Translations under genes and position numbers: made by a program
Assembly (NCBI GenBank): GCA_029532415.1
Contig: JAQOTA010000062.1
Coordinates: 248,001-312,000 of the forward strand
Direction: 5' to 3'
Source of the DNA: Marasmius tenuissimus
Lineage: Eukaryota; Basidiomycota; Agaricomycetes; Agaricales; Marasmiaceae
DNA: 64,000 nt
Part shown: positions 8,762 to 20,439 of the stretch, in pieces
How the letters are laid out: each line of letters starts with the position of its first letter
Numbering within the stretch: position 1 is the first letter of the stretch
Notes under the pieces: generated by a model
The model's database searches: none
What the model was told of the DNA's origin: nothing
The model's input: the letters and a program-made list of their open reading frames with translations, nothing else

Positions 8762-11027
8762 ATGAGCGACTCTTTCGAGAACGTTAACAACCGCCAGGAA
8801 GTCAACCAGCCCTTCCCGATCCTGACCTCTGGGAACAGTGAGTCTATATTATACTATTCCCAATTCATTAATCCAATCATGGATTTAGTGGGGGAGGGAG
8901 CACCCCTTAACTTCGCCTTCCCTCCTGGTATCAATCAGGGAGCGCCATACAATCCGGTGCAATACAACCAATTTGCACAACCGAACTATATGTTCCCGGG
9001 ATGGATGCTACAACAACCCGGTATGCAGATCAATCCACCTAGGCCTATCGCCGGGTCGGGCAGTATGGATATTGATGGAATGGAACCTTCGGTGCGTTCT
9101 ACAGCCTTGATTTGGAACTCAGTTCCTCACTATTGAATAGGACGATGGCGAATGGGTACCTCACCCTGAACACCGTATAGTTCAGCATGTCCACCGAAGC
9201 AACAGGAAGTGTAACGACCTCATTGGCCATATCATCACAGCCAAGCGGAAGAATGATCCCAGTCTCAAGTCAGCCCTGAAGGAGATTGAGGACGACATCA
9301 TTCAGCCGTACAAGGAATCCGCTCAGCGAGCCAAAGCGAAAGTCACTTCACTTGAGGCTAAACTCGACTCTACGAAGGTGGAGTACGAAACCCGACTCAC
9401 CAACATGGACAACAGCTTCAATGTGAAGTATGGCCTACTTCAGCAGAAGTATCAGGACGTTGTCGACGACAAGGCCAAGCTTATTGTCGAAATTACCTCT
9501 CTCAAGGAGGCCGCGGACCGCACTCGTAGGGAGTTCAGTCCATCCTTCCGTGGCCGTGGCCGCGGCTCACCATATAGACGGGATGGTTGCAATGCTCCAT
9601 ACCCCCGTGCCATTACTGGGGGCGACTTCAACACCCCTATCCAGCCTTCCTCTCGCTTCCAGGAGATACCCATCTTCGACTCTCGCCTCATCAACTGGGG
9701 TAACTTCCAGATGTCATTCCCTAACAAGGAAACGGCATTCACAACGCTTCAGCACTCCGGTTATCGACCTGGAATGGACTGGAGCCTACTCACCATCGAC
9801 TGGAACCAGGTAGATGGTCTTGGACACACCTCCTCATATGTGGACCAGTGCATGGCCACTAACACCACTCCTACTCCGACTGCCTTTCCCGACGCTCCTC
9901 GCATCGGACTACAGTCCATTCCTCTTGCGTCTGAGGATGTAAAGGCACTCGCTTCTGCCGCCTCCATTGAGGGAAACCTCACCGAATTGTATCACCTTCG
10001 GTTCGCTCTATCCGTTGCTCAATATATCGAGCAGACTCGGGACATCGCACCCCACGTCAATCCGTTCTATGGTGCTGAAAAGGACATTCTCAGCATGGTT
10101 CGTGAGGCTAATCCACTCTGGTCGCACTCTACCAAATTCTTGGACACCACCGAGTTCAGGATAACTTCCGTACCCACCAGTTGGAGTGAGGAATGTATCA
10201 TTCCTCCTGTCGCCCTTCCTAACGACGATGTTGACCGTAACAACTACTTCAAATGGGGGCACTACTGGATTGTTCATGGTGATCCGGCATCATTCATCGG
10301 TCAGACTATCACCGACACGGGTTACTTCGACGCCGAAAGCGTTCGTGCAGGAAGAATTCTCTCCGAAACAGCACCTTCGCGAGTCGGCAAGGATAGGGAA
10401 GCGCTCGATGCCTATCGGCTTAGCTTCGTATCTCTCGTATCGAAGGCAGGGCTCTACGAGGAGCTCATCAAGAAGTACGACCTCACGGTGGCCTCTGCAT
10501 TTCGACTCGCTCACGTTCGGGAAGCACCTCCTTACCCCTTACACTACATCGCTCGAATGCTTGCCTCTTACGGTCTAAGCATCGCGGTGGTCAACTCAAT
10601 GCTACGCTTTGGTTGGCAATTCTGCATCGACACTCAGTCGGTCACCTCCATTCCCTCATCCGTCAAGGCTGAATACGCCAACGTCTTGAATGAAGCTCGA
10701 TTCCGGGCTATGTTCTTCCCTATCTCTCCGCCTGGACCTAACGCTATTCAGAAGGTCCCAGGTCATTGGCCGAAAATGGAGAAGATCATTGACTTCCGTC
10801 GCCGACGAGCACAACTTGCTTTGCTCCGTGATGAAGGCATTGTTCCCCCCACGTATAAGATCCGCAAGTCCGTTATTCGTCCCAACAACTCAGACGACCT
10901 CGGACTTGGTTCTCTCCGCGTTAACTCGGAAGAGTCCAACGAATCCTCATCCAGTACGGGGGGTAACATCGTTGAACTGTCCGACAAAGATACTCCTATG
11001 ACTAATGGTACATCTTCAGGAGACTGA
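8762..11027 (+). CDS. Post-pol ORF of element 2, unknown function, one intron
   Basis: Exons 8762-9091 and 9141-11027 join in frame across a 49-nt GT-AG intron (9092-9140), giving about 738 residues. Without splicing the frame stops at 9136. The N-terminal 110 residues are Pro/Asn/Gln-rich. A charged helical region with coiled-coil character follows (about residues 125-225), then a short RGRGRG basic patch near 235, then a 450-residue folded-looking domain rich in Trp, Tyr and Pro, and a Ser/Glu-rich acidic tail. No zinc knuckle, signal peptide or membrane segment is visible. It lies between pol and the polypurine tract, where env or accessory genes sit in other retroelements. It could be a displaced Gag-like protein, an accessory protein or a captured host gene. 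I do not recognise it. Confidence 0.7.
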
Positions 11028-11106
11028 GCACTTGTACCCTCGGTGGCCTCAGGAAGCTGAACAACTCCACCGACATATTCATTGTAGACCCATAGCTGGC
11101 TCTAGT

Positions 11107-11115
11107 GGGGGAGGA
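11107..11115 (+). other. Polypurine tract of element 2
   Basis: GGGGGAGGA lies immediately before the TGTAAC start of the 3' LTR. It is the expected plus-strand DNA primer. Confidence 0.75.
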
Positions 11116-11256
11116 TGTAACGGGGATTTACATATTTATTCATATTCCCACGATACCTAGTATTTAAGGCCCTCGATCGCTAATTACTCTCATCTTTTAC
11201 CTTTACCATCGCCACTACTTACTCTCTGGGTACATAACTTATCAGTGGTCTAATAC
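11116..11256 (+). repeat. 3' LTR of element 2 (right end uncertain)
   Basis: Starts TGTAACGGGG directly after the polypurine tract and carries a TATTTAAG promoter-like box at about 11161-11168. Possible ends are the TACA at about 11230-11233 or the one at about 11253-11256. Without the 5' copy the end and target duplication cannot be fixed. At about 120-140 bp it would be short, so it could be truncated. Confidence 0.55.
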
Positions 11257-12275
11257 AAACCCTGGTCAAGCTTATCGTGCCTGCGCGAGTTAGGCGTACT
11301 GGTGAGATCCATCTTACAGAAGGTGTGAAGCAGAAAGCACTGCCGATCTTCAAAGTCAGCATAGTAGCTACTTGGGATTAAGTGTCTCTCACCGATCAAA
11401 TCGTTATCGAATGATCCTAGCGTCAAACACCGAAGGGAAGCCTCAACCGAAACCATCAGTTCCTCGAATAGCGATTTCGACAACGGGCTAATCATCTTGC
11501 CGAAGCTGTACAAGGGACTCGGTGCCACAACTAGCGAATGCAAGCCCGCCAAGTTGACGGCAGAGCTCAAGAGCCACGAGAGAACGTCCCTTCTAAGTTC
11601 GGTATGGTGTAGTACCAATGAGCGCAGCGGCCAGGCCTTGTGTGTGTGGGAGCCAGGCGGATGTTTGACGTTGAAACCATCATCACGGTGCGTATCGGTT
11701 TCGAAGTCGAGAGCTCTAGTAGAGGCGAGAGAGAGATGGGAAGGTGTCGTGGGAATACTGGAGAGGTAGGTGAATAGGTCGACAGGCTGCACAGCTCTGA
11801 TAACTTCGAGTCGAATTGACTGGAGACCACCTGCAACCGATCCGAGGTGCTTGAGGAGGTGCTTGAGGATGGCGAGATGAGATGCAAAATCCACACCCGC
11901 TGAGATTCGTATAATTCTTGTCAAGGTCAGGCTTCGGACATGAGTCAATTCTCGACCTAACTCTTCTGCATCCTCCACCCCCCAAGCTTCGCTTGATCGG
12001 TATGACCTCTCAAGCATAGGCCTGCCCTTTAGGGTAAGGTCGGTAATGAAAGGAGCAAGATAAGGTGAATTTTTGCAGCGGGCAGCCCACTCTCTTATCT
12101 TGTCTTTAGTGAGCGTAATTCGAATTGCTCGGAAGATGTGAGGCCTGGACAAGGAGCACCATAATCGCGAGACGAGTGAACATTTCTTGATCATGTCTCG
12201 AGTACCTTCATCTCCCGTAACGACAAAATCGAGGATGATAGCTAGAATCTCGGGAAGGCGAAGGAACGTTGACAT
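11250..12275 (-). CDS. F-box protein, C-terminus next to LTR
   Basis: F-box proteins recruit substrates to SCF ubiquitin ligases. Starting at the ATG at 12275, the protein opens with an F-box-like stretch (LRLPEILAIILDFVV, then CSLVSRLWCSLSRPHIF). About 280 leucine-rich residues follow, in the style of the large agaricomycete F-box families. The open frame continues upstream to 12452, but that extra N-terminus is basic and low-complexity, so I prefer 12275. The stop at 11250-11252 falls at or inside the presumed LTR end. The last residues may therefore be element-derived and the natural C-terminus lost. The only intron-free reading is 341 residues. Confidence 0.7.
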   Translation of the reverse strand: MSTFLRLPEILAIILDFVVTGDEGTRDMIKKCSLVSRLWCSLSRPHIFRAIRITLTKDKIREWAARCKNSPYLAPFITDLTLKGRPMLERSYRSSEAWGVEDAEELGRELTHVRSLTLTRIIRISAGVDFASHLAILKHLLKHLGSVAGGLQSIRLEVIRAVQPVDLFTYLSSIPTTPSHLSLASTRALDFETDTHRDDGFNVKHPPGSHTHKAWPLRSLVLHHTELRRDVLSWLLSSAVNLAGLHSLVVAPSPLYSFGKMISPLSKSLFEELMVSVEASLRCLTLGSFDNDLIGERHLIPSSYYADFEDRQCFLLHTFCKMDLTSTPNSRRHDKLDQGLY

Positions 12276-12829
12276 AGTGGCAGGATAGAGGAGACGTTTT
12301 GATGTCAACTTGCGACGGTGCGTGTTCAGGTGACTGTCGGGGACAGTGGATGTGTGGGAACGAACGCGTCCGCGTGCCTCCGTTACTGTTGTGACAAGTG
12401 TACTTTCTCCTGCTTTCTTCCTCTTTCTTCTACCTTCAGACTTCAGTATCATACAGACGGATTACAGCCATGAGAGCCTTAATGCATTGCACAAGATCAA
12501 CTCAAAAGGGCCAGGAAGCTTAGAATTGCTGTCAGTGTCATGCAGGGAAGAAATTTTACGTCTCGGGTGCGTTCTGTGAAAAGTTGAATGTTACTCAAGT
12601 TCTAACTTTGCTTTCCGTTTCTTGTAGGTTTACTGGCGACTGCAAGAGCTACGCGGCTCTTCAGTCACGAGCTAGCATCATAGCAGGTTGGCTTTGACTT
12701 GCATCGTTCTCAGAGGGTGTTCTTACTTCCAGCTCCTCCAGGCCTATTTAAGTCGCGGTTCGCTTTTGAACGTTACGTTTCTCGGCTAAGAGTTCGTCCT
12801 GGGGCTCTTCAACAATTCGATCACGGCCA

Positions 12830-13042
12830 ATGGAGCCTTTGAACAATGGGAGGTACGTTCTAGCAATTTTTACTGTTTTGAGGTTTCTGACCACCTAGCT
12901 CAAACTTAGGTATCGTAGGGGTGTGATAATGAGGATCACCGTCGGCATAGAGTTGGTTAGGCGACGCATTGCGCTTCATTGTGCGCTAGACACATACCAA
13001 TCAGTGCGTTCAGTTCGCGCTCATTTCATTTCTCTATCTTGA
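12830..13042 (+). CDS. Tentative small two-exon gene (51 residues)
   Basis: A TATTTAAG box lies about 80 nt upstream of the ATG at 12830. A 57-nt intron with GTACGT donor and TTAG acceptor (12853-12909) joins 23 nt to 133 nt in frame, ending with TGA at 13040-13042. The predicted peptide is Arg/Val-rich with no motif. It may be chance. Confidence 0.2.
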
Positions 13043-14381
13043 ACTTCCGCTCTATTACACAGCGTCGAGACTGTCACGGAACTCAAAGATCGTCCGATCA
13101 TGCGAGCAGCGAGTCTATAGGCTTTATTGGGACTGAGCATGGTTACGTTTCCGCTTGGGTATAGAATCACGAAGAAAGTCAAGGACGTTACAAGGCTGGG
13201 ATTGTGCGGAGATGCTCCAGAAAGGGAGAACTGGAAGGTCAGTTGTAGAACCTTACGCGATAGATACCCTCATTCTGACATGAGGCAGTTAGTGTAGCTG
13301 CTCTAGGCCTTGGACGAACCACTCGTATGGGCCTGCGATGACGACTCGGACTACGCGGGTAGCAGCGTTGGCAACCATCATCCTCGGACAGCAGCGGCAA
13401 CCTTTGCAATTGCTCATAAACGCCTCCCGCACCCAATCCAGCACTGTCACAACCACTCTATCAACTGTGATAATGTGTTACGGTCCCAGTCACAGCGATA
13501 GCAGTCTCTAACTTGAAAGAGACGACATCGCAGGCGAAGGCCATGAAGACCTCGATGCGGCAAGCGGCATTGTTCGAGAAAGAGAAGAAAGCTTGGCGAC
13601 TGCCGTCATAACCATGCAGGAGAGGACTTGTAAGTTGTACAACTCGGGTGCGTTGGCCGAAAGGTTCTGCGAATCTTCCACTCTTCCGTATTGAACAACA
13701 GAACAGAGACATCCCGACGAGCAATCCTTGGCCCGGACATTGTCTAGCTTGGTTCTCCACCGTTGGCCTTGTAGTTTTTGGCTCGAATATACATATTCCA
13801 TCGATTTGCTCACTGACTTCGTGAGTACAAGTCGATGTCGAGCATTGGATGCTCCTGACTCTCGTTTACAAGCCCGTGAAGAGCAATAATGTTCAATGAA
13901 ATCTTCATGGGTGATCGAATGTGACGTACGCCGATCCCGAGCGTCGCGCAGCACCGAGAAGATTTGTCTCCGTTGACATCGCCCGGCCTGCTGTCGAGTG
14001 ACTCACTTCTGCCTTCCCTGCCCCTGTACTCTGTCCTCACTCATGGACGAGAATTCGAAGCACACTGCACTATCTTTCCCATCCAAAATGGCCAGTTGAC
14101 CAAGTTGACTCATGTCAGTCAGTGCGCAGCGGTGCCTGGCCCAGGCTGCACGTTCTGCTGTCAGGCTTCAAGCGCACACAAGTACACCGATAGGCGAGAA
14201 TTAGTATAAGGTGTTGAATGCATCCCATCGACTCGCCTGCGTCATCCACCCTACAGTCTACACCTCCTAAATTCGGTTTGCGACACATCGCTCCAAATCA
14301 CTGGCAGGAGTCTTGGACGACTTGGACTTGCGTCACAAAGGGGTCACATTAAAAGCGATCGTTTTGTGGCGTTACAGGCCC

Positions 14382-14389
14382 TTATATAG
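14382..14389 (+). promoter_or_regulatory. TATA box of the OSCA/Csc1-like gene
   Basis: TTATATAG lies about 70 nt before the ATG at 14459 and is followed by a pyrimidine-rich leader, a typical fungal promoter layout. Confidence 0.5.
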
Positions 14390-14458
14390 CCCCTCCCCCG
14401 TCATCGGTCACTCCTTAACTTCCTTTACGACCCCCAGCACCCACGACCACTACGCCTC

Positions 14459-17400
14459 ATGTCCAACATCGACCAGGCGGAGACGGCGTCGACAGAGACT
14501 TTCGTCACTGCCCTCGTGTTCAATGCTGCAGTCTTTGGGATCGAACTCGCCGTGTTCACGCTCATACGACCTTATTTCAAGGCGATATATGAACCGCGCA
14601 CCTACGTTCCCGAAAAACCAGCTCGAGCAAATCCCTTGACCCACAGTCACAGTCACCGAATCGACCCGAGGACATATCTATCATGGCCTCTTCGTCTCTT
14701 TCAAGCCGACCACAGAGCAATCAAAAAGGCCAACGGCCTCGACGCCTATTTCTTCGTGCGGTATCTTCGAATGATGGTCAAAGTCTTCCTACCGATTTGG
14801 ATAGTTACTTGGGCTGTATTGCTCCCGATTACGAGTGTCAACTCGCGGGTGGGTGAGAATAAAGGGTTGGATCTCTTCGTATTTGGGAATGTCGAGCAGG
14901 CGAAGAGGATTAGGTACTCTGCTCATATCATCTTGGTGTGGATCTCCACGAGTGAGTGATTATTGCCCGGTGTCAACGGGGGTGTTTCTTCGAACTGACG
15001 TCTTGCCCTTCTTCCAGTCTGGGTCTTCTACAACATCCGGAATGAAATGCGGCACTTCATTGTGACCCGTCAACGTCACCTCATCGATCCTGACCATGGC
15101 AAGACCGTTCAAGCGAATACCGTTCTTATCACTGGCATTCCTGCACGATACCTGACTCCTATCGCCCTGCGAAAGACGTTCAACGCCCTTCCCGGGGGCG
15201 TGAAGAATGTTTGGATCAACAGGTGAGTTGCGTCATACGTCTCTTTGTTCCGTTCTAGCCTCCTATCATTTATGTTGTCACCGAGATGCTAACTCCACAT
15301 TTCTGACAGGAACCTCAAAGAACTTCCCGAGATCTATGAGCGTCGGATGAAGGCATGCAACAAACTCGAAGCGGCGGAGACCAAACTTCTCAGTATCGCG
15401 GCCAAGACGAAGTTGAAGGAGCAGAAGGGCAAAGGCAAGAAAGGTCACGAAGGTTAGTTTTTTGCACTCATAATTCCACTTCCTATTCGGCTCGCTAACG
15501 CTGTTCCGTCCCTTCATCCCAGACCCTGAAGCAGCGTCGGCTCCGCATGATATCGTTCCAAGAGATCAACGCCCTACGCATAAGCTGGGTTTCTTGGGAC
15601 TGTTTGGGGAGAAGGTGGATTCGATTGATTGGGCGAGGCAAGAGATTCGGACGTGCAACGAGCTTTTGGAAGAAGGCAGGGCAAAGATACCTGACGCTAT
15701 GGCTGAGGCTGGCGAGTTCACGTGAGCATCTCTCTCGCTATCTTTACGTCATTGACACTGACAACTCTTATGTACGCAGGTTCGAAGACGATCCTGATAG
15801 CGAAGACAGCTTTGGTGGACAACAAGGTATACTGGGCATCGCAGGGAAGGTCGGGCATCAGGTTGAGAACGTTGGCGGAACTGTTGGGGGAAAGATCGTC
15901 AAGAAGAAGAAGCGATCTTCCAACAACGAAAAGTCCACGAGCGAGAGAAGGGAAAATGCAGAGCAAGACGAGGCATATCCACCTGTCAATAGCGCCTTCA
16001 TTACGTTCAGGAAGCAGGTTTCGGCACATCTGGCCGGGCAGGTTTTGGTTCATCATGAGCCGTACAGGATGAGTGAGTTCATCTTTCCTTCCCTTTGTTA
16101 AACGTGTGTCTAACAAGCATACGCACAGGTGGAAAACATATCGAGGTCTCACCCACCGACGTTATCTGGGAAAATCTGGGCCTGAACCCGTACGAAATGA
16201 AAATTCGGGTCGCCGTCAGTTGGGGTCTCACACTCGGCCTGATCATCTTTTGGTCTATCCCCGTTGCCTTCGTCGGAGCTGTCTCCAACGTATACTCCCT
16301 CTGCTCTACATACCGCTGGCTCAACTGGATCTGCTCTCTCCCATCCGTGGTAGTTGGAATCATCTCGGGTATCCTGCCCCCCGTTCTTCTCGCTGTTTTG
16401 TTCATGCTCCTTCCGATCGTTTTGAGGATGCTCGCTAAATTCGAAGGCATACCAAAGAGGAGCGGCGTCGAGCTAAGTTTGATGACGCGATACTTCATCT
16501 TCTTGGTGTTGCACGGATTCTTGATTGTGACGTTGGCGTCGGGAATTATGTCTGGTTTAAACCAGCTGGTGGATAACCCAACGAGCATTCCGTCGCTGTT
16601 GGCACAGAAGTTGCCGACGGCATCGACATTCTTCTTGACGTGAGCGTTGTGTCGTTGTCTTTTACGAATTTGGATCATTGACTCTCCCCTTCCCTATCTT
16701 CTACAGATTCGTTGTCCTTAAAGGTCTTTCGGGAACTGCTGGAGGCTTTTTGCAGATCGTACCGTTGGCCATTTACTATGTCAAGCTTTTCGTTCTCGGG
16801 AGTACACCAAGGAGCGTATATGGGATCAAGTATGCGATGGGGTCAGTTGCTTGGGGGACCTTGTTCCCTAATATCACGCTCTTGACCGTTATCGGTACGT
16901 TTATCGGCCACGTTCATTGCACGGTACTCATTCGACACTTCCCCCCTTTATAGCTCTTGGGTACAGCATCATCTCGCCCATCATTAACGGTCTCGCATGT
17001 TTCACCTTCTTCGCCTTTTACATGTTGTACAAGTTCCTCTTCTTGTATGTCTACCAGCAAGATGTGACGACAGATACAGGAGGGTTGTTCTTCCCGAAAG
17101 CTATTCAGCATGTCTTCGTCGGATTGTACATTCAGCAGTTGTGTCTGGCTGCATTGTTCTTCCTTGCAGGAGGAACGGCAGGCATTGTGATTGGAGCGTT
17201 GACAGTTGTGTTGATTGTCTCTACGGTTAGTTTGTCGTTTAACCTTGTCAATGCTACCGAAGACTGACATGGTTTTCTTTTCTAGATCGCATTCCACATT
17301 GTCATGAACAACTCGTATGGACCGCTCATTCACGCGTTGCCGCTGTCTTTAGTTGACAAGATGCACGTCGAATCTGACGAGGCTGACGACAACCCCGAAT

Positions 17401-17834
17401 CTGAACCCACTTCTCCTACCTCCGCAACCAGTGGCCGTCGCGGTGCTGGGGATATCGAAAAGGTTGATAGCGGAAGTACGAGCATTAGGAAAACCCGCGG
17501 TGCCAGCATCGACACACGAGACGATACACCTCTTCGTGCTCGCGAAGGATCTTCCCATCATTCCAAGGCCGACATGCACAATGCTCTTTCTGCTCCACGT
17601 GGACCTCCGGAACACGCGTATGGCTTTGCTCACCCTGCTGCGTCGAGGCCACAGAGGATTGTTTGGATTCCACAGGATACTACGTTAGGTGGTATGGGCG
17701 AGGAAGAGGCCACGGCCTGTCGGTCTGAAGGGGTCGCTGCGGTATGTGGCAACGGAGCAATGATGAACGAGAAAGGAAAAGTCAATGTTGAGGTCGGAGC
17801 TGAAGGGGAGGGAGGTCCCCCGGATATGTTGTAG
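14459..17834 (+). CDS. OSCA/Csc1/TMEM63-type (DUF221) cation channel protein
   Basis: Predicted membrane channel of the hyperosmolality- or stretch-gated OSCA/Csc1 family. Nine exons join in frame: 14459-14951, 15018-15222, 15310-15452, 15523-15721, 15780-16072, 16129-16639, 16707-16894, 16954-17225 and 17286-17834. They give 950 residues, within the family range. An N-terminal membrane segment (TALVFNAAVFGIELAVFTLI) is followed by two more. A cytosolic loop contains the GVKNVWINRNLKELPE and KLGFLGLFGEKVDSIDW stretches typical of the PHM7_cyt domain. The C-terminal half has many helices (such as PVAFVGAVSNVYSL and GLACFTFFAFYMLYKFLF) matching the RSN1_7TM pore region. A polar Ser/Thr-rich tail of about 160 residues ends the protein. 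A Lys-rich insert (KKKKRSSNNEK) sits in the loop. Yeast relatives are Csc1, Phm7 and Rsn1; I cannot say which is closest. Confidence 0.92.
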
Positions 17835-18325
17835 CGTGGGTGAGTGGGTGAGATGGGTTGATTGTTCACAGTTCTTTCACGATTCTATTCTTTCTCTTCT
17901 TTTTCCCTACGTATCAGGATTTGGAATTGGAATTGGGGGGAGGAAACGATTTCTTTCTGTTCATCCACTCATTGTATTACTATTTGTAAAATCTTTCTCT
18001 TTTTTCTAACTACTTTACTGTGTTCGTGTAACGATACATCGTATACCCTCTACAACAACCCTAATCAGTAGTTCTGTTTACGAGTATTCAAGTAGTTTGT
18101 GCCCCAAGATTTACCGCGTGAGTAATTAGCACCGTACAGTCTGATTTGCACGCTCTTGTCCGTGATCCACTTCTGGTTCACTTCACTTCTTCTTGACTCT
18201 GCGATTCTACGTTGTCGGACCAGCGCGAGACTGACAAGGTTGATAAAAAACCGTTTCAATTTCAAGAACGTGGTGGGCACTGGGTGCATCACACCGGGTA
18301 AACTGCGGGCCGGGGCAGACGCGTC
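17835..18325. other. Intergenic, 3' end of OSCA-like gene and upstream of MYND gene
   Basis: AT-rich 3' region of the channel gene, then about 250 bp before the next gene. No motif recognised. Confidence 0.5.
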
Positions 18326-20427
18326 ATGTTTCTCAACAGCTTCAGAGCGTGTCCAATGTCCATCCACCAACATCCATATTCGTTCTCGACATTCAACCTC
18401 CATCCTTCAGTGCTTCAACATCCAAAACTTGCTGGGTCCAGTAGTAAAATGGCATTCAGATTACGGTACGATCTTGACTGTTGGTTTCGGAATGAGGCTG
18501 AAAGCTCCTTTGGATGTAAGCTATTCAAAAATATCGATTTTAACCGTTTGGACTCGGTATCTAAAAGCTTTATTGACATCCTCATGAGGATACACATAGA
18601 GCTGGTAGTTCACGATGACTCAATAGTCTCTCAGACCGTTCGAATTCTGGATGAGTATTGGCCTCACGCATGGAGTTGGATCGTTGCGTTATCCAATGCA
18701 TTTCTCAGTTTGGACACTTCCGAGCCTCTCACCTCAGCTGGAACAGACGCTTTCGACCGGTTCACTCGAGCTACGTCGATGGTTATTTTCTATCCTATGT
18801 TCGATCCCGATATCCCCCCGGGAGAGACGGCAAGCTCACGACTGATACCACTGCTCCAGTCATATCCCGGTATCTTCTCTCTCATCCCCGAGTTGTGGTT
18901 GTGCACGAGTAAGATGGACCTCAGGGATCAGTGCAGCGTCTACGTGCGGGCCTTATCGAGGCTCATCGATCCCTGTAGGTCAGCCAGCTGCCCACGAGAG
19001 GTGCAGACGGCGATGGCAACAGGACTCTCGAATGCCCTCTCTTCTCGTCGATGGAACGGTCCGGAAGCATTCATAAAACCTATCATCCACGAGATTACCG
19101 ACCGATCTGGGAGCTTTGGTGCCCTTAGAGATACCCTTGCTCTCCTCAACCCTTTTTTGATGTCTGCCGTCTCATCGAACGTACTTGCGCACTTCATCAG
19201 AAGGGACGCAATTCGTTGGGTTACCCTATTAATCGACCGCATAGCCTCCTCCGCTCCAATGTTCCATCCAGGTCAATTCCTCTCCTACTACACCGACAAG
19301 ATAAAAGCACGAGCACAAGTGGTCGTCGAATCTATTCGTTTCTTGGATCATTGCATCTCGAAAGACGTTTTCTTCGCTCTCCAGATTCTCGATCGTGCCA
19401 CTCTTCTTTCCATGTTCAAATCCAAGGCTCTCTTGGTCGGAAATGCCCACGAACAGCTCACGTCGCCTTTGCCGCCGACTTGCACCCTGGTTTATCAGTT
19501 TACGCAGCTGATCAAAACATTGATTGGTGTCTGCCTCCACCGCCCCGTTCTAGTGCGCCTCGTCCACTGGATTAGGAAGATAGAGGGCTTGGAGATGGAT
19601 ACAATGGACGCAGAAGCTGCTGAGCTCTGCCGATCGTTCTTGGATGTTTGGGATACTCTCAAGAAGGACGTTTCGAGACGACGGGTTGTGAAGAACACTC
19701 AGAGCTCTGAACCGATTCATAATAGGCCGATGTGTGATAACCTCGATGTGGGTTCTGTTCCTTCTCCGTTTCAGACGTTTTGAGTATTCAACTTGCTTGG
19801 CGTAGTGTCCGGACCCGTTGGGCCGTGAGCTTACATCCAAACTTCTTCGATGTACAGGTTGTAAATCCAGGGTCTACTGCTCGAGGAAGTGTCAAAAGGT
19901 GGCTTGGGGTCGCGATAATCATAAGAAAGCGTGTCTCCAAACAAGGGAACTGGCTCGAGGTGAGGAGCCTCCATTTGCCGTACATCCGCGTATTGTTTTA
20001 TACCTCGACTCATGAATCATCCTCCTTAGCCGGCGCGCACCATCGACTCCCTACCTTCTACGATTACGCTTTTATACGAGACCAAATTGGTGCCGACCTC
20101 AAACTTCCTGATTTGGGTGAGAGAATCAGGATCGCGCGCTCGCCCCCACGACTCGCAGGCTCCGACCCGAAGCATGAAGAGAGAATGCGACCCGGAAATA
20201 ACACCATCATCTGGTTAGATTACTCAGAACATCCAGTATCGATCACCACGTATTCTATCGATGAGACCCGAGCGAGGTTGGACGAGTGTGTTACAGAGTC
20301 CGGTAGTAGCTACTTGATGGATACCGACGTACTTGGACTGGAATTTGGTGGCGTTTCGGTGGTTGCAATGGTTCCGTGGTATCGAGTAGGGAAGAAATCG
20401 TATCCGATGGTGGTTGGGTTGAAGTGA
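18326..20427 (+). CDS. MYND-type zinc-finger protein, possible nonsense codon
   Basis: A 485-codon first part (18326-19783; alternative ATG at 18449) is helical and repeat-like without a clear motif. A MYND finger follows in another frame at about 19840-19935 with C-T-G-C, Y-C-SRK-C and H-KKA-C ligands. A 40-nt intron (19990-20029) then joins in frame to a C-terminal part ending at 20427. Linking the first two parts needs an intron; the best is 19784-19829 (GTATTC...GTGAG), which keeps frame but leaves TGA (19781-19783) as the last codon of the exon. The usual first Cys pair of the finger is also incomplete (CDNLDVG). So the gene may be recently inactivated, or splicing may differ. MYND fingers bind proline-rich protein partners. 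Confidence 0.65.
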
Positions 20428-20439
20428 TCCTTTGCTACG

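Larger units (their letters stand above)
6822..11256 (+). mobile_element. Ty3/Gypsy chromovirus (element 2), 5' part displaced by element 1
   Basis: A plus-strand element resumes at 6822 in the last residues of RNase H (VADILSRYYE). It continues through integrase and chromodomain (stop 8663), a second large ORF with one intron (8762-11027), a polypurine tract (11107-11115) and a 3' LTR beginning TGTAACGGGG at 11116. The missing 5' half should lie left of the window beyond element 1, as expected of a nested insertion. The extra ORF after pol is unusual for a chromovirus. Confidence 0.85.
12276..14458. other. 2.2 kb intergenic region, no firm gene
   Basis: Only short overlapping frames occur here. 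Several intron-like GT...AG pieces are visible (for example 12853-12909), hinting at an untranslated transcript or decayed gene. Apart from the tentative small gene at 12830-13042, I see nothing convincing. Confidence 0.4.

Noticed and set aside
13461..13954. Overlapping minus-strand frames of 99 and 148 codons
   Set aside because: No domain, atypical composition, overlapping each other in different frames; likely chance.
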